37,192 bases of DNA from Pseudomonas mangiferae. GTDB lineage: Bacteria > Pseudomonadota > Gammaproteobacteria > Pseudomonadales > Pseudomonadaceae. Every line of letters starts with the position of its first letter. The first letter of the stretch is position 1. The stretch lies in assembly GCF_007109405.1 (NCBI RefSeq), contig NZ_VJOY01000025.1:1-37192 (forward strand), read 5' to 3'. This document shows, piece by piece, positions 24,576 to 31,683 of this stretch. Under the pieces are notes generated by a model, which worked only from the letters and a program-made list of their open reading frames with translations, searched no databases and was not told where the DNA came from. The position numbers were made by a program, and so were the translations under genes.

Positions 24576-27566
24576 ATGCGAGTGTCGAATGCCGTGGGTG
24601 CTGTCCGTTATTCCGTCAAACCCGTAGCGAGTGGCACGTTGTGTGCGCTGTTCGTGGCGTTCGGTGGCCCTGCCCAGGCCGACTATGTCGAGCAGGGGAA
24701 GCCGGGTGACGCGGCCAGTTGGCGCTCGGCGGAGTTCCAGAGCGACTGGGGGCTGGGGCGCATCCAGGCCGACCAGGCCTATGCCGCCGGCTTCACCGGT
24801 GCCGGCGTTCCGATCGGCGCGCTGGACTCGGGGTTCGACCCGGCCCACCCGGAAGCGAGCCCGTCCCGCTACCACGCGGTCACCGCCAGCGGCACCTATG
24901 TGGACGGCTCGGCCTTCAGCATCACCGGCGCCCTCAACCCCAACAACGACAGCCACGGCACCCACGTCACCGGCACCATGGGCGCGGCCCGGGATGGCGT
25001 CGGCATGCACGGCGTGGCGTACGATGCCCAGCTCTACGTCGCCAACACCAACCAGAACGACAGTTTCCTCTTCGGCCCCAGCCCCGACCCGCAGTACTTC
25101 CGCGCCGCCTACGGCGCCCTGGCCGAGGCCGGGGTGCGGGCCATCAACAACAGCTGGGGCAGCCAGCCGGCGGACGTGACCTACGCCACCCTCGACGGCC
25201 TGCACGCCGCCTACGCCCAGCACTACAACCGCGGCACCTGGCTGGACGAAGCCGCCGCCGTGTCCCGCCGGGGCGTGATCAACGTGTTCAGCGCCGGCAA
25301 CTCGGGGTACCCCAACGCCAGCGTGCGGGCATCGCTGCCGTACTTCCAGCCGGACCTGGAAGGCCACTGGCTGGCGGTGTCCGGGCTGGATAGCGATAAC
25401 CGGCAGCGCTACAACCAGTGCGGCTACGCCAAGTACTGGTGCGTCACCACACCCGGGCGGTTAATCAACAGCACCGTGCCGGGGGGCGGCTACGCCATCA
25501 AGTCCGGTACCTCCATGGCTGCGCCCCACGCCACCGGCGCCCTGGCGGTGGTGATGCAGCGCTACCCCTACCTGAACAACGAGCAGGCCCTGCAGGTCCT
25601 GATGACCACCGCCACCCAGCTGGATGGCTCGGTCACCCGGGCGCCCACCGACAGCGTCGGCTGGGGCGTGATAGAGCTGGCGCGGGCGATGCGCGGGCCT
25701 GGCCAGTTGCTCGGCCCCTTCGAGGCGTCTCTCGGCACGGGCCAGACGGATGTATGGAGCAACGATATCTCCGACCAGGCCCTGGTCCAGCGCCAGGCCG
25801 AGGACGCGGCCGAGCAGGCCGCCTGGCAGCAGACGCTGGCAAGCCGGGGCTGGCAGAACGGCCTTCCCGAGGGGGCCAGCCAGCAGGACCAGACCGACTA
25901 CGCCATCGGCAGCGCCCGTGCACTGGCCGCTGCGCAGCGCCTGTACCAAGGCAGCCTGATCAAGACCGGCGCCGGCCAGTTGATCTTGGAAGGCGCCAAC
26001 ACCTACCGGGGCGAGACCCTGGTCAACGGCGGCCTGCTGTCGGTCAACGGCTCCGTCAGCGGCGCCGTGCAGGTCAACGACGGCGGCACTTTGGGGGGCA
26101 CCGGCCAAGTGGGCGGGCTGCTGGCCCACCGCGGCGCTCGCGTGGCCCCGGGCACTGCCGTCGGCACCCTGCGGGTCGACGGAGACGCCACCTTCGAGCC
26201 GGGCTCCACCTACGCGGTGGACGTCGCCCCCGGCGCCAGCGACCGTCTCGTCGCCGGTGGCCGCGCCACGCTGGCGGGGGCGAACGTGACCCTGGCGGTG
26301 GACGACACCCCGGTCGCCCTGAACACCGCGCCGGGCCAGAGCGTGCTGGGCCAGTCATACGGCGTGCTGCAGGCGGCCGGCGGCATCGACGGCCGGTTCG
26401 GCGCGGTGGCGTCTCCCTACGCTTTCCTCGGTGGCCAGCTCGACTACACGGCCACCGCGGTCTCCCTGGACGTGACGCGCACGGCTTCATTCGACAGCGT
26501 GGCGCAGACCCCCAACCAGGCCGCGGTGGCGGCCGCCGCCGAGGAACTGGGTGCCGGCAACGCGGTGTACGAGAACTTGCTGCGGGCGCCGAGTGTGGCG
26601 GTCGCCCGGGACAGCCTCCAGCAGCTGACCGGCGAGATTCATCCGGCCGTGGGCACCCAGTTGATCAACGACAGCCGCGCCCTGCGCGAGGCGGTCGGCG
26701 AGCGTCTGGTTGGCAGCGGGGCCGACGCCTCCCCCCGCGACGCGGTGTGGCTCAAGGCCCTGGGTGCCTGGGGCACGACCGATGCCCGCCACGACACCGC
26801 GGGCTACAGCTCGTCCCTCGGCGGCCTGCTGATCGGCGTGGACGGCGAGGTGGCCGAAGCGACCCGCCTGGGCCTGGTGGCCGGCTACAGCGACAGTTCG
26901 GTGAACATGGGCTCCGGTACCCATTCCCGGGCCTCGGTGGACAGCTACCACCTGGGCGCCTACCTCGGCCATGACCTGGGGGCGGTGCGCCTGACCCTGG
27001 GCGGCGCCTACAGCGCCCACCGCATCGATGCCACCCGCGACGTGCAGGTGGTTGGGGCCCGCGGCAAGGAGAAAACCAAACACGACGCGCAGAGCGCCCA
27101 GGTGTTCGCCGAGGCGGCCTACCGCATCCTCCTGCAGCAGGCTACCCTCGAGCCGTTCGCCAACCTGGCCTACGTGCACCTGGACACCGACGCCTTCACC
27201 GAGAAGGGCGATTCCGCGGCCCTGTCCGCCCGCGGCGACACCCGCGAGGCGACCCTCGGCACCCTCGGCGTGCGGGCGATGACGCGCATCGCGCTGACCG
27301 ACCGGCAGGCCCTCGACCTCGCGGGCAGCCTCGGCTGGCAGCACGACCTGAGCGGCATCGACAGCGAACAGCGCCTGGCCTTCGCCTCGGGCGGCGCTCG
27401 CTTCGCCATCGAAAGCGCGCCCCTGGTCCGCGACGCCGCCCTGGTGGGCGTGCACGCCAGCCTCGCGTTGAGCGAGGCGGCCTCGGTGAGCCTGAACTAC
27501 AGCGGCCAACTGGCCGCGCGCGAGAAAAGCCACGGTGTCGGGCTGAGCCTCGACTGGCGGTTCTGA
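24576..27566 (+). CDS. Subtilisin-type autotransporter protease (type Va), first copy
   Basis: The 996-residue protein is a serine protease autotransporter of the EprS/Ssp kind. A long signal peptide ends with GGPAQA, cleaved near residue 35. The S8 passenger has catalytic Asp84 in GALDSGFD, His127 in NDSHGTHV, oxyanion Asn in FSAGNSG near 242 and Ser313 in SGTSMAAPHATG. A helical segment (QRQAEDAAEQAAWQQ) near 410 is followed by an autotransporter-associated repeat at 458-490 (LIKTGAGQLILEGANTYRGE). A 12-stranded beta-barrel spans about 724-996 and ends in WRF, with the terminal Phe needed by BAM. It is secreted to the cell surface or released. The length is close to P. aeruginosa EprS. A homologous gene follows 91 bases later. 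Confidence 0.92.
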   Translation: MRVSNAVGAVRYSVKPVASGTLCALFVAFGGPAQADYVEQGKPGDAASWRSAEFQSDWGLGRIQADQAYAAGFTGAGVPIGALDSGFDPAHPEASPSRYHAVTASGTYVDGSAFSITGALNPNNDSHGTHVTGTMGAARDGVGMHGVAYDAQLYVANTNQNDSFLFGPSPDPQYFRAAYGALAEAGVRAINNSWGSQPADVTYATLDGLHAAYAQHYNRGTWLDEAAAVSRRGVINVFSAGNSGYPNASVRASLPYFQPDLEGHWLAVSGLDSDNRQRYNQCGYAKYWCVTTPGRLINSTVPGGGYAIKSGTSMAAPHATGALAVVMQRYPYLNNEQALQVLMTTATQLDGSVTRAPTDSVGWGVIELARAMRGPGQLLGPFEASLGTGQTDVWSNDISDQALVQRQAEDAAEQAAWQQTLASRGWQNGLPEGASQQDQTDYAIGSARALAAAQRLYQGSLIKTGAGQLILEGANTYRGETLVNGGLLSVNGSVSGAVQVNDGGTLGGTGQVGGLLAHRGARVAPGTAVGTLRVDGDATFEPGSTYAVDVAPGASDRLVAGGRATLAGANVTLAVDDTPVALNTAPGQSVLGQSYGVLQAAGGIDGRFGAVASPYAFLGGQLDYTATAVSLDVTRTASFDSVAQTPNQAAVAAAAEELGAGNAVYENLLRAPSVAVARDSLQQLTGEIHPAVGTQLINDSRALREAVGERLVGSGADASPRDAVWLKALGAWGTTDARHDTAGYSSSLGGLLIGVDGEVAEATRLGLVAGYSDSSVNMGSGTHSRASVDSYHLGAYLGHDLGAVRLTLGGAYSAHRIDATRDVQVVGARGKEKTKHDAQSAQVFAEAAYRILLQQATLEPFANLAYVHLDTDAFTEKGDSAALSARGDTREATLGTLGVRAMTRIALTDRQALDLAGSLGWQHDLSGIDSEQRLAFASGGARFAIESAPLVRDAALVGVHASLALSEAASVSLNYSGQLAAREKSHGVGLSLDWRF

Positions 27567-27598
27567 GGCGGCACCCACTCGATTCGAACAACAACAAG

Positions 27599-27633
27599 GC
27601 GCATGCCTCGCATGCGCACGGGTTTTCGTGTGC
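27599..27633 (+). promoter_or_regulatory. Two mutually exclusive hairpins between the autotransporter genes
   Basis: Stem 1 is GCGCATGC (27599-27606) with GCATGCGC (27610-27617). Stem 2 is GCGCACG (27614-27620) with CGTGTGC (27627-27633), one pair being G-U, around GGTTTT. They share 27614-27617 and cannot form together. Only a short T4 follows inside the second loop. This layout could set the ratio of the two proteases or serve as a processing site. It may also be a degenerate terminator. Confidence 0.35.
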
Positions 27634-27657
27634 GTTAACTAAGGACGGTAGGTTTTC

Positions 27658-30600
27658 ATGAAAGATGCGTTCAACACCCGACAGGCTCCTGTCACCCCCC
27701 TGCGCCAGACCATCCGGGCCATCAACCGCGCCTCCTGCGGCGCGTTGGCCTGCTACCTCGCGACCCTGGGGGCGGCCCACGCCGAGCCCTACGCCGAGGC
27801 TGGCCAGATCGGCAACGCCGCCAGCTGGCGCAGCGCCGAGTTCAGCGCGGACTGGGGCCTGGGCGCCATCCACGCCGACCAGGCCTACGCCGGCGGCTAT
27901 ACCGGCAAGGGCGTCAGGCTGGGGATCTTCGACCAGCCGGTGTACGCTGCGCACCCGGAATTCGCCGGCCCGGACAAGGTGATCAACCTGGTCACCACCG
28001 GCATCCGCGAATACACCGACCCGTACATCCCGGTGCACGCCGGCGACCCGTTCCGCTACGACGGCTCGCCGAGCCTGGATTCCAACGGCAAGCTGGGCAA
28101 CCACGGCACCCACGTCGGCGGCATCGCCGCCGGCAGCCGCGATGGCGGCCCGATGCACGGGGTGGCCTTCAACGCCCAGATCATCAGCGCCGACAACGGC
28201 GACCCCGGCCCCGAGGACGGCATCGTGCTGGGCAACGACGGCGCGGTCTACCAGGCCGGCTGGAACGCGCTGATCCAGAGCGGCGCGCGCATCATCAACA
28301 ACAGCTGGGGCATCGGCATCACCGACCGCTTCGACGAGGGTGGCAAGGACCCGGCCTTCCCGCACTTCACCGTGCAGGACGCCCAACTGCAGTTCGACCA
28401 GATCCAACAGATCCTCGGCACCCGCCCGGGCGGCGCCTACCAGGGCGCCATCGATGCCGCCCGCAGCGGCGTGGTGACCATCTTCGCGGCCGGCAACGAC
28501 TACAACCTGAACAACCCCGACGCCATGGCCGGGCTGGGCTACTTCGTGCCCGAGATCGCCCCCAACTGGTTGACCGTGGCCGCCCTGCAGCAGAACCCGG
28601 ACGCCGCCGCGGCCGCCAACACCCCGTACCTGCTGAGCACCTTCTCGTCCCGCTGCGGCTACACCGCCAGCTTCTGCGTGTCGGCACCCGGCACCCGCAT
28701 CTACAGCTCGGTGCTCAACGGCACCAGCCTGGACAACATCACCGTCGGCTGGGCCAACAAGAACGGCACCTCCATGGCTGCGCCCCACGCGGCGGGCAGC
28801 ATGGCGGTGCTGATGGAGCGCTTCCCGTACATGGATGGCGCGCAGGTGGCCAGCGTGCTGCGCACCACCGCCACCGACCTGGGCGCCGAGGGCGTCGACG
28901 CCCTGTACGGCTGGGGCATGATCAACCTGGGCAAGGCCATCGACGGCCCCGGCATGTTCGTCACCGAAGCAGATATCCCCGCCGAATTCCGCATCGACGG
29001 CGCCTACGGCGACGGCCAGTTCGTCGCCAACCTGCCCGGCGTCGGCGCAGTGGTGGATGCCGGCAAACCGACCGAGCGCACCTGTAGCGGCCCGCAATGC
29101 GCCCTGGACGTGTGGCGCAACGGCATCGCCGGCCACGGCGGGCTGACCAAGCAGGGCATCGGCACCCTGGTGCTGACCGGCGCCAGCACCTACAGCGGCC
29201 CAACCTTGGTCGACCAAGGCCAACTGGTGGTCGACGGCTCCCTGGTCTCGGCGGTGACCGTCAACGACAGCGGCGTGCTCAGCGGCCACGGTCAGGTCGG
29301 TTCGCTGACTGCCAACCGCGGCGCCCTGGTCGCCCCGGGCTCGGCCAGCGATACCCTGCACGTGGCCGGCGACCTGGCCATGACCCCTGGCTCCACCTAC
29401 TTCGTGGCGCTCTCGCCCACCAGCGCCAGCCGCCTCGTGGTGGACGGCCAGGCCAGCGTGAACGACGCCCGCCTGGCGATGGACCTGGGCACCGACGCCA
29501 ACCTGCTGAGCAGCCGCCAGGCCAGCAGCGTGCTCGGCCGCCAGTACAACGTGCTGCAGACCACCGGCGGCGTCCAGGGTCAGTTCGACCCGGTGCTGGC
29601 GGACTACGCGTTCCTGCGCGGCGGCCTGGACTACACCGGCACTGGCCTGAGCCTGGCCATCGAGCGCAACGACGACCGCTTCGCCAGCGCCGCCGAGACC
29701 GCCAACCAGCGCAACGTGGCCCAGGCCATCGAGCAGCTCGACGCGGGCAACCCGGTGTTCGAAAGCGTGCTGCTGAGCCGCGACCTGGCCTCCGCCCGCC
29801 GTGGGCTCACCCAGCTGTCGGGCGAGGTGCACCCGGCCATCGCCACCCAACTGATCAAGGACAGCCGCCAACTGCGCGACGCAGTGGGCGACCGCCTGCG
29901 GATCGACGGGCTCTACGACCAGCCGGCGCCGGGCACCGACAACACCCTCTGGGTCAAGGCGCTGGGCGCCTGGGGCAAGAGCGACGGCGGCCACGAAGGG
30001 GCTGGCTCCACCTCGTCCCTGGGCGGCCTGCTCATCGGGGCCGACGGCCTGGTGGGCGAACGCACCCGCCTGGGCGCGGTGGCGGGCTACAGCGACACCT
30101 CCCTGGGCCTGGGCGACGACACCCACTCCCACGCCGCGGCGGACAGCTACCACCTGGGCGTCTACCTCGGCCACGAAGAGGGCGCGTTGCGCCTGAGCAC
30201 GGGCGCGTCCCACAGCTGGCACCGCATCGACGTGAAGCGCGAGCTGCAGTTCGGCGCCTACTCCGACCGGCAGAAGGTCAAGCGCGACGCCCAGTCGACC
30301 CAGGTCTTCGCCGAAGCCGCCTACCGCCTGGACCTGCACCCCGTGGCGCTGGAGCCGTTCGCCAACCTGGCCTACGTGCACCTGGACAGCGACAGCTTCA
30401 CCGAGAAGGGTGGCGCCACATCCCTGGAGGGCGATGACGACAACCGCGACGCGGTGCTCTCGACTCTGGGCCTGCGCGCCGGCAACCGCTTCAACCTGAG
30501 CGACGCCCAGACCCTGGACGTATCCGCCACCCTCGGCTGGCAGCACGCCCTGAGCGGCGCCTCGTCCGAGCAGCACCTGGCGTTCGCCGGCGGCGAGAAC

Positions 30601-30768
30601 GCCTTCCGCGTGCAAGGCGTTTCCCTGGACCGCGACGCCGCCGTGGTGGGCGCCCGCGCCAGCCTGGCCCTGAGCAAGGAGGCACGGGTCAACCTGGACT
30701 ACAACGGCCTGCTGGGCTCCCGGGACAAGACCCACGGCGTGGGCCTGTCCCTGGACTGGCAGTTCTGA
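27658..30768 (+). CDS. Subtilisin-type autotransporter protease (type Va), second copy
   Basis: This 1036-residue protein is a clear paralogue of the preceding gene, sharing long stretches near the N-terminus (AASWRSAEF, DWGLG, ADQAYA) and through the barrel. The signal peptide ends GAAHA near residue 42. S8 motifs are Asp92 in LGIFDQPVYAAHP, His149 in LGNHGTHVGG, Asn in FAAGNDY near 280 and Ser372 in NGTSMAAPHAAG. The Asp is followed by Gln-Pro, not the usual Ser/Thr-Gly. An autotransporter repeat lies at about 491-530 and a beta-barrel at about 761-1036, ending WQF. The passenger carries an insertion around 220-265 absent in copy one, and loses the helical AEDAAEQ segment. Cleavage specificity is likely different. 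Confidence 0.92.
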   Translation: MKDAFNTRQAPVTPLRQTIRAINRASCGALACYLATLGAAHAEPYAEAGQIGNAASWRSAEFSADWGLGAIHADQAYAGGYTGKGVRLGIFDQPVYAAHPEFAGPDKVINLVTTGIREYTDPYIPVHAGDPFRYDGSPSLDSNGKLGNHGTHVGGIAAGSRDGGPMHGVAFNAQIISADNGDPGPEDGIVLGNDGAVYQAGWNALIQSGARIINNSWGIGITDRFDEGGKDPAFPHFTVQDAQLQFDQIQQILGTRPGGAYQGAIDAARSGVVTIFAAGNDYNLNNPDAMAGLGYFVPEIAPNWLTVAALQQNPDAAAAANTPYLLSTFSSRCGYTASFCVSAPGTRIYSSVLNGTSLDNITVGWANKNGTSMAAPHAAGSMAVLMERFPYMDGAQVASVLRTTATDLGAEGVDALYGWGMINLGKAIDGPGMFVTEADIPAEFRIDGAYGDGQFVANLPGVGAVVDAGKPTERTCSGPQCALDVWRNGIAGHGGLTKQGIGTLVLTGASTYSGPTLVDQGQLVVDGSLVSAVTVNDSGVLSGHGQVGSLTANRGALVAPGSASDTLHVAGDLAMTPGSTYFVALSPTSASRLVVDGQASVNDARLAMDLGTDANLLSSRQASSVLGRQYNVLQTTGGVQGQFDPVLADYAFLRGGLDYTGTGLSLAIERNDDRFASAAETANQRNVAQAIEQLDAGNPVFESVLLSRDLASARRGLTQLSGEVHPAIATQLIKDSRQLRDAVGDRLRIDGLYDQPAPGTDNTLWVKALGAWGKSDGGHEGAGSTSSLGGLLIGADGLVGERTRLGAVAGYSDTSLGLGDDTHSHAAADSYHLGVYLGHEEGALRLSTGASHSWHRIDVKRELQFGAYSDRQKVKRDAQSTQVFAEAAYRLDLHPVALEPFANLAYVHLDSDSFTEKGGATSLEGDDDNRDAVLSTLGLRAGNRFNLSDAQTLDVSATLGWQHALSGASSEQHLAFAGGENAFRVQGVSLDRDAAVVGARASLALSKEARVNLDYNGLLGSRDKTHGVGLSLDWQF

Positions 30769-30859
30769 CCGAGCAGGCCCCCGGTCCGACGGGGGCGGGG
30801 CGCATCCCCCGTTCCGCCCCCGTCCGGTTGACCCGTCCCGGACGGATTCCGGCTTTCCA

Positions 30860-30884
30860 CCGCCTCCCAGGAGGCGGTTTTTTT
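30860..30884 (+). terminator. Intrinsic terminator after the autotransporter pair
   Basis: CCGCCTCC pairs with GGAGGCGG (30860-30877) and is followed directly by seven T residues (30878-30884). This is a textbook Rho-independent terminator 91 bases after the second autotransporter stop and closes that transcription unit. Confidence 0.9.
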
Positions 30885-31195
30885 ATGCCCGGGGAAACGG
30901 GTCTCAGCCGATCCGCGGGTTCTGCCCCGCCAGCCTCCCCAGTCCAGCCGTGGCTACCGTGAGCAGGGCGCAGAGGATCAACGGTACCTGCCAGGCGCCC
31001 CGCCCCGGGCCATGAGCCAACAGCCTTGGCCCGTTGGGTGTAGAAGGAAGCAGGCTGGCGGCAACACCTCCCCGTGATCATCGTCCCGCAACAACGGGTC
31101 GCCGACGCACCCCTCCAGACCGTCGCTGGCCATCTTGAGCTACGACTCCGATACCGCCTTCATCCCTATATTCAAGACAGCCTTGGACTAACCGC

Positions 31196-31213
31196 CCGCG
31201 AAGTACTTCGCGG
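31196..31213. promoter_or_regulatory. Perfect 18-bp palindrome upstream of the DUF6434-like gene
   Basis: CCGCGAAGTACTTCGCGG reads identically on both strands with no spacer. It lies 51 bases before the ATG at 31265, a typical operator or promoter-overlap position. It could equally be a small cruciform. No regulator gene is adjacent. Confidence 0.45.
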
Positions 31214-31264
31214 CGTTGCGGTAGAGGCGTACGCTCGGCGCTTCACCCAAGACAAGGCAGACCC

Positions 31265-31471
31265 ATGGCATTCGACTGGCACCGGGAGCCGATCACCCGG
31301 GAGACGCCCCTCGATCCGCACTACCGGAACACCCAGAACGTGCGCCGTTTCATGGTGGAACAGTGCGGGGCGGAGTTCCGCTTCGATCGGGCCTTCATGG
31401 CCTGGATACGCAGCGGCGCCCCCGCGACGATGGGGGCGGTGGTGGATGAGTGGAGGCGGCGACAGGTCTGA
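31265..31471 (+). CDS. DUF6434-type small protein
   Basis: The 68-residue protein starts MAFDWHREPITRETPLDP and contains YRNTQNVRRF and FRFDRAFMAWIRSG, ending VVDEWRRRQ. This pattern (W at the start, NTQNVRRFM, FDRxFMxW, DEW) is what I know from proteins annotated DUF6434, small domains sometimes linked to SAP-like DNA-binding modules. Function is unknown. An AAGG lies seven bases before the ATG. It is a single gene between the autotransporter terminator and the AT-rich island, and its codon use is like the core rather than the island. Length and residue composition argue that it is complete. Confidence 0.65.
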   Translation: MAFDWHREPITRETPLDPHYRNTQNVRRFMVEQCGAEFRFDRAFMAWIRSGAPATMGAVVDEWRRRQV

Positions 31472-31617
31472 GGGGTTCGTGTTCGCTGGGTGTGGCTGGA
31501 GGTGTAGGTGCCCTCGGCGCTAGTGCCCACATTTACCCATGCTTCACGCTTTCTCACTTATATATAGTAAAGCTCGGGTCATCTTTATGCGCTTTGGATT
31601 ACCTACTTTTCCCCCAC

Positions 31618-31655
31618 TGGCCGAAGTTGGCTTCGTGACTGACTACTTTCGGCCA
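31618..31655. repeat. Inverted repeat at the left edge of the ATPase-protease island
   Basis: TGGCCGAA and TTCGGCCA form a perfect 8-bp dyad around 22 bases, with a smaller GAAG...CTTC hairpin inside. It lies 29 bases before the subtilase stop codon. Together with the adjacent 22-bp repeat it resembles the fragments of dispersed intergenic repeats found in Pseudomonas genomes, which I recall but cannot verify here. Confidence 0.5.
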
Positions 31656-31668
31656 GAAGCAGACAGTC
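31647..31668 (+). repeat. Left copy of an imperfect flanking direct repeat
   Basis: The segment beginning TTTCGGCCAGAAGC and ending GACAGTC matches a segment at 35263-35284 at 16 of 22 positions in the same orientation. The two copies bracket the AAA+/subtilase pair. Confidence 0.5.
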
Positions 31669-31683
31669 AGTATTGTGCCCATG

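Larger units (their letters stand above)
30769..31264. other. 496-bp gap without a well-supported gene
   Basis: Apart from the terminator and a perfect 18-bp palindrome listed separately, no solid gene was found. On the minus strand a 57-codon open frame (30904-31077) ends with a hydrophobic stretch WQVPLILCALLTVATAGLG and then GRLAGQNPRIG, resembling the tail of a small membrane protein, but it has no ATG and no start with a matching ribosome-binding site. It may be a remnant. Confidence 0.4.

Noticed and set aside
27196-30735. 1179-codon open frame on the minus strand opposite the second autotransporter
   Set aside because: It is complementary to a well-supported protease gene in GC-rich DNA, where the antisense third frame rarely meets stops. 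The peptide is low-complexity (Val, Ala, Gly, Gln, His) with no family motif.
30904-31077. 57-codon minus-strand open frame with a hydrophobic tail
   Set aside because: The C-terminal part resembles a small membrane protein, but there is no start codon with a correctly spaced ribosome-binding site, so it is noted as a possible remnant only.
31074-31523. 149-codon frame starting at GTG 31074
   Set aside because: It overlaps the better supported DUF6434-like gene in another frame, lacks a convincing ribosome-binding site and has no recognisable motif.
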